This document shows, piece by piece, positions 7,748-10,495 of a stretch of 10,495 nucleotides of DNA (position 1 is its first letter; every line of letters starts with the position of its first letter). The stretch lies in assembly GCA_027621895.1 (NCBI GenBank), contig JAQCAK010000033.1:1-10495 (forward strand), in the 5' to 3' direction. The DNA is from Pseudomonadota bacterium (GTDB lineage: Bacteria > Pseudomonadota > Gammaproteobacteria > Pseudomonadales > Azotimanducaceae). Under the pieces are notes generated by a model, which was given only the letters and a program-made list of their open reading frames with translations, made no database searches and was not told where the DNA came from. A program made the position numbers and the translations under genes.

Positions 7748-8065
7748 GTGAAGATAGTGCAACCATTTCGCCCTGAGCAGCCCGGCCCTCACCTGGCCGG
7801 TTGCTGCCTTGTCCTGCAGCGCCGCTTCGAGTGTCTCTTCTAACCCGGCGAGAGAAACAGAAACGCTGGAGGGATTACGCTGAATGGTCTCAAGCAATTG
7901 GGTGACATGGCTGCTGACCTCCTCCAGCCTGACCGAGGGCTCCGGCATCGCAGCTCGCACATCCCAGCAAGCAACCAGTAACAGCAAAATGACCGCCCTC
8001 GCCACGGGGTAAAAAGGTGACGAGTCGCTGCCAGGTTGTCTACCGCTAATAAGGTAACCAGGCAT
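7745..8065 (-). CDS. N-terminal exported/lipoprotein part of the TPR-CHAT protein, cut by an amber codon
   Basis: A 106-residue reading frame that ends at the amber codon. It starts at ATG 8065, overlapping the last 20 bases of the upstream gene, so translation is probably coupled; no strong ribosome-binding site is seen. Residues 21-38 form a hydrophobic export segment (VARAVILLLLVACWDVRA). L30-V31-A32-C33 fits a lipobox, so the full protein may be an outer- or inner-membrane lipoprotein; signal peptidase I cleavage after VRA is the alternative. Residues about 45-106 are amphipathic helices (VRLEEVSSHVTQLLETIQRN, then LEETLEAALQDKAATGQVRA), ending in the first half of a TPR, RAKWLHYLH. The second half of that repeat follows after the stop. 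By itself this fragment has no expected catalytic function. Confidence 0.7.
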   Translation of the reverse strand: MPGYLISGRQPGSDSSPFYPVARAVILLLLVACWDVRAAMPEPSVRLEEVSSHVTQLLETIQRNPSSVSVSLAGLEETLEAALQDKAATGQVRAGLLRAKWLHYLH

Positions 8066-8483
8066 AGGTCGAAAACGATATCCGTCCTTCCCTGTCTTTC
8101 CAGTCGATCAATTCCTGGAAGATTTTTTGACTACTGGCGTTTACCGTCTCAACAATCTGCCATCGAGTGACCTGCCATTCACTGGCGCCAAACTTGAATG
8201 GCTGGATGTTGGCGTCTTCCAGATACTCACCATCCGGACCATTGACGACGTCAAACCGCAGGGCTTCCAGTTGCTTGTGCCACTGGGAATTCCAGTTACG
8301 TCCGACTACCTCAACTGCACCCTGCCCGCCTTTATCAACGAGTTTCAGTCTGCAGGCGCCATTGGACGGCGTCGTCGGATGGTAGAACAGCAATTCCTGA
8401 ATAGCGTTGCGCTGAATATAGATAGGTTCAATAACTTCCGTGGGCTCCTCGCCCGGCTTGGCTACCCAGTCAGAAAGGGCCAT
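8046..8483 (-). CDS. 145-residue protein of unknown function in the peroxidase-CHAT operon
   Basis: I do not recognise this protein. The ATG at 8483 is chosen because it has an excellent AAGGAG six bases upstream; the frame is open 12 codons further but without such a site. It begins MALSDWVAKPGEEPTEVIEP, has no signal peptide or membrane segment, and has one cysteine (NGACRLK). The rest is rich in Trp, Gln and acidic residues, for example VEVVGRNWNSQWHKQLEALRF, and ends with ISFSTYAWLPY. Alternating hydrophobic residues suggest a mostly beta fold. It starts 13 bases after the peroxidase stop and its own stop lies inside the start of the CHAT gene, so the three genes form one transcription unit. 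It might be a partner or substrate of the neighbouring enzymes, but that is inference from position only. A plus-strand open frame opposite it is judged to be a shadow. Confidence 0.72.
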   Translation of the reverse strand: MALSDWVAKPGEEPTEVIEPIYIQRNAIQELLFYHPTTPSNGACRLKLVDKGGQGAVEVVGRNWNSQWHKQLEALRFDVVNGPDGEYLEDANIQPFKFGASEWQVTRWQIVETVNASSQKIFQELIDWKDREGRISFSTYAWLPY

Positions 8484-8489
8484 GCTTTT

Positions 8490-8495
8490 CTCCTT
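8490..8495 (-). promoter_or_regulatory. Strong ribosome-binding site deciding the start at 8483
   Basis: AAGGAG on the minus strand, six bases before ATG 8483, is the best Shine-Dalgarno match in this operon. It sits in the 13-base gap after the peroxidase stop and excludes the longer start at 8519. Confidence 0.75.
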
Positions 8496-8496
8496 T

Positions 8497-9777
8497 TTAT
8501 GTTGGATCCATGAGTTCAACAGTTCTGGTGATATCGTTCATGCAGATCGTTCTGCCATCTTCGGATCGCGACCGGGCATTCGCCCTGATCTGAGCCCCCA
8601 CATCCCCCATCAAACCCAGCAACTGATCAGGGTTGCCAGCGCGGTTGTAGGAAGGGGTGCTTGAGGTGATCGACCCGTACAACACATCTGCGACAATCAG
8701 GCTGCCAGCGATACCGAGCGAACCTGAACTGCCATCATTGAATGACTCTGCCTCCAGCAGCAGGTAGGGCCAGAGTGGCATGTTGTCAATCGTCAATCCC
8801 CGAACATGGCTGAGGTTACCCGCTCTGATTTCAAGCAGCGGCTTCAATGCCAGGTGTTCACGGTAATAGGACCCGTTGGGAGACGCCAGCAGTTCGGCCA
8901 CGTAACTCGCACCCGGTGGCAGTCCGGCGTCTGAGCCGGCCTTGAGATTGGCAGCAGTAATATCAACGCGGGTACCTGGCCTCTGTATCCGGGTCATCTC
9001 ACTGGTAATTTTGGTATCTATTCGACCCGCCTTCTGGGTTTCAACCTCAAAAGTTGCCCCAGGCTCAATTCCGACTTCAGCTGTGTTCTGATCGCTGCCG
9101 AAGAATCGCTGCCAGCAATCAATTTTCTGCTGATCCGGTATCCCCGTATTCGACAGGAACAGGTTCGATAGCGGCTGCTCACCGTGCTCGTTCAGTGCAT
9201 AGGAGGACCTGACCATGCTGTGACCAAACCTGAAAGCGGCGCGGGAGAACACTGCGGGCATGCTCCCCGTATCAAGTCGCAGAAACCGGGAAGTCGCTGC
9301 CTGCTTAAAATAGAGATCGTAAACCGCTGGCGCCAGGATCTGCGGCAGGTAATCATGAATGATGACAGCCTGGAAAAGCTGCACCACCCTGTCCCTTGCC
9401 TCATCAAAGGTGAAATGCTCACAGGTCACCAACAGGTTGTGGATCCGCTGCCATAACAGGTGCAGCTGGGCCACAATCACATTCTCGTCATTCCTGGGTT
9501 CGGGTATCCGGGCAATACCATCCCGACGCAGCAGATCAAGCCGGTCATCCTGGATCAGGAAACAATCTCCATTCACAGGCGCGGTATGACCGTCTCCATA
9601 AAGACTGTCCAGGTTCAGGCTGGAAGTCACTGTCCTGGGATGGTCCGAAGCGGCGGGTGCCACGATGTCATGGGAGATCATCTGCCCCAGGTAGGTATAG
9701 CCGGCATCAATATGACCACCATGCGCGGGGCTGCTCATGGCTCGAGCCAGTTCCTCAATGCTGAAGGTCGCTACCAT
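8497..9777 (-). CDS. Animal-type haem peroxidase (peroxidase superfamily of myeloperoxidase/cyclooxygenase)
   Basis: A 426-residue bacterial member of the animal haem-dependent peroxidase superfamily, which uses hydrogen peroxide to oxidise halides or organic substrates. It is short compared with eukaryotic members but similar to compact bacterial ones. Numbered from ATG 9777: GYTYLGQMISHDI holds the distal H36 with D37, LNLDSLYGDG follows, PRNDEN (94-99) holds the catalytic Arg95 and Glu98 and leads into LHLLWQRIHN, and FRFGHSMVRSSY holds the proximal haem ligand H186. The active site therefore looks complete. There is no signal peptide, so it is either cytoplasmic or exported by an unseen route. 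A TTG start at 9804 is possible, but it would lie upstream of the predicted transcript start. The gene leads the minus-strand operon and is divergent from the sigma-factor gene. Confidence 0.88.
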   Translation of the reverse strand: MVATFSIEELARAMSSPAHGGHIDAGYTYLGQMISHDIVAPAASDHPRTVTSSLNLDSLYGDGHTAPVNGDCFLIQDDRLDLLRRDGIARIPEPRNDENVIVAQLHLLWQRIHNLLVTCEHFTFDEARDRVVQLFQAVIIHDYLPQILAPAVYDLYFKQAATSRFLRLDTGSMPAVFSRAAFRFGHSMVRSSYALNEHGEQPLSNLFLSNTGIPDQQKIDCWQRFFGSDQNTAEVGIEPGATFEVETQKAGRIDTKITSEMTRIQRPGTRVDITAANLKAGSDAGLPPGASYVAELLASPNGSYYREHLALKPLLEIRAGNLSHVRGLTIDNMPLWPYLLLEAESFNDGSSGSLGIAGSLIVADVLYGSITSSTPSYNRAGNPDQLLGLMGDVGAQIRANARSRSEDGRTICMNDITRTVELMDPT

Positions 9778-9806
9778 GTTGTCCCGGTTCCCTCGACTTC
9801 CCAACC

Positions 9807-9812
9807 ACTATA
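9807..9812 (-). promoter_or_regulatory. Putative -10 box of the peroxidase operon
   Basis: TATAGT on the minus strand would start transcription near base 9800, about 23 bases before the ATG at 9777. The -35 region is poor (CCAACA at 16-base spacing), so an activator or another sigma factor may be used. The hexamer is identical to that before the divergent sigma gene. Confidence 0.35.
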
Positions 9813-9950
9813 ACGCAGGGTGCGGTCATGTTGGCATCTCTCTCATCTGATGGAGCAGTTCGTCTGAAAATCCGCAGATTCCTCGAAACAACGGGAGAAT
9901 CGCCCGCGCAACCGCACTGTATGCATCAGGGGTATGACGTTGCTGGATTT

Positions 9951-9959
9951 TGCTATAGT
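9951..9959 (+). promoter_or_regulatory. Putative extended -10 promoter of the sigma-factor gene
   Basis: TGCTATAGT fits an extended -10 element (TGnTATAAT with one mismatch). It would give a leader of about 20 bases before the ATG at 9986. No clear -35 hexamer is seen at 16-18 bases, which extended -10 promoters can tolerate. AAGG at 9972-9975 could be the ribosome-binding site. Confidence 0.45.
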
Positions 9960-9985
9960 TACGCGATCAGCAAGGCGATCATGCT

Positions 9986-10453
9986 ATGGCAGTAGGCGAA
10001 AGAGCGAAGGACAGCTCATCGGATGAGAATCTTGTCAGAAGAATCCGTGCCGGTGACCGGGACGCCGAGAGGGAACTGGTCGATACCTACTACCGGGGAA
10101 TTCTCATGATTCTCCGGCAAAGGACCAGAGATATGGCCAGGGCCGAGGACCTGGCACAGGAAACCATCATGACCGTGCTCACGAGGCTGAGAACAGAAGG
10201 TATTGATCACCCTCAATACCTCAGGCGATACATACAGCAGACCGCGAAATTCCTGTTTATCGGCTGGACCCGGAAAGCCGCAAACAGCCTGGACCACGTT
10301 GAATACGCGGATGATCTTTCCACAGATATGCCCGGTCTGGACGAAACCATCGCGATAAGCCGCACCCGGACGGCTGTCCGGCGACTGATCAAAGAACTAC
10401 GGACTGAACGGGATCGGGAGATCCTGCGAGTTATTGTCAAATCTGGTGTCTGA
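9986..10453 (+). CDS. Sigma-70/ECF-like sigma factor lacking most of region 4
   Basis: A 155-residue sigma-70 family protein. Region 2 is clear: DENLVRRIRAGDRDAERELV (13-32) and RAEDLAQETIMTVLTRLRT (52-70), the core-binding and -10 recognition helices. HPQYLRRYIQQTAKFLF (75-91) follows, then an acidic linker. The first helix of region 4 is recognisable in VRRLIKELRTERDREILR (131-148). The protein then ends after VIVKSGV. Related factors are about 180-200 residues and continue with a helix-turn-helix that binds the -35 element. That part is missing here, and I cannot find it in the other frames of the remaining 42 bases. A truncated product might be inactive or act as a core-RNA-polymerase competitor. 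The gene is divergent from the peroxidase-CHAT operon, which it would be expected to regulate. The ATG at 9986 is chosen because the nearby ATG at 9981 is in a frame that stops at once. Confidence 0.8.
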   Translation: MAVGERAKDSSSDENLVRRIRAGDRDAERELVDTYYRGILMILRQRTRDMARAEDLAQETIMTVLTRLRTEGIDHPQYLRRYIQQTAKFLFIGWTRKAANSLDHVEYADDLSTDMPGLDETIAISRTRTAVRRLIKELRTERDREILRVIVKSGV

Positions 10454-10461
10454 CGACTTGA

Positions 10462-10495
10462 TCATGCGGCGGCCTTGTCGTCCTCAGTCACTTCG
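10462..10495 (-). CDS. Possible C-terminus of a convergent gene (runs off the right edge)
   Basis: On the minus strand the frame entering at the right edge reads EVTEDDKAAA and stops with TGA at 10464-10462. This looks like an ordinary charged, alanine-ending protein tail, and it ends 8 bases after the sigma-factor stop. Only ten codons are visible, so no function can be given and the call may be chance. Confidence 0.3.
   Translation of the reverse strand, partial: EVTEDDKAAA

Noticed and set aside
8127..8513. Plus-strand 128-codon open frame opposite the 145-residue protein
   Set aside because: The minus-strand frame has a strong AAGGAG, fits the operon spacing and has a more protein-like sequence; the plus frame has no good start signal and no family resemblance.
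9778..9804. TTG start for the peroxidase at 9804
   Set aside because: It has no ribosome-binding site at usable spacing and lies upstream of the predicted transcript start; the ATG at 9777 is preferred but not proven.
10430..10495. Simple frameshift explaining the missing sigma region 4
   Set aside because: Translations of both other frames after the last conserved residues do not resemble a helix-turn-helix, and one stops within a few codons; too little sequence remains for certainty.

Overview
The window looks like a chromosomal segment of a Gram-negative gammaproteobacterium, perhaps an environmental or marine one. The reasons are an OmpW-type outer-membrane porin, Shine-Dalgarno starts, moderately high GC codon use, and tightly packed ordinary metabolic genes. 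The genus cannot be told from the sequence. I see no insertion sequence, CRISPR array, tRNA or rRNA.

Left part (1-2374, all minus strand): the N-terminal part of an exported amidohydrolase runs off the left edge. Upstream of it lie an acyl-CoA dehydrogenase and an OmpW/AlkL-type porin that are only 26 bases apart and probably co-transcribed. The pair could link uptake of hydrophobic compounds to beta-oxidation. A 173-base divergent region (2375-2547) holds the ompW promoter region with CRP/FNR-like dyads.

Middle part (2548-5362): a plus-strand pair encodes a small exported protein of unknown function and a class I/II aminotransferase. The aminotransferase ends tail-to-tail with a minus-strand acyltransferase-3 membrane protein, and both stop codons share the same CTAG.

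Right part (5471-10495): this is the unusual region. A minus-strand operon encodes an animal-type haem peroxidase, a 145-residue protein I do not recognise, and a TPR-CHAT protease-like protein with a lipoprotein-like signal. The CHAT reading frame is interrupted by one in-frame amber codon (7745-7747), although both sides read as one continuous protein with an intact His-Cys pair. Divergent from the operon is a sigma-70/ECF-like gene that keeps region 2 but stops before the region 4 DNA-binding helices. A possible convergent gene ends 8 bases after it. Sigma factor, peroxidase, unknown protein and CHAT protein look like one module, plausibly a stress-response or defence cassette in which two components (the sigma factor and the CHAT protein) appear to be decaying or unusually expressed. 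The module interpretation is inference; the domain calls rest on visible motifs.
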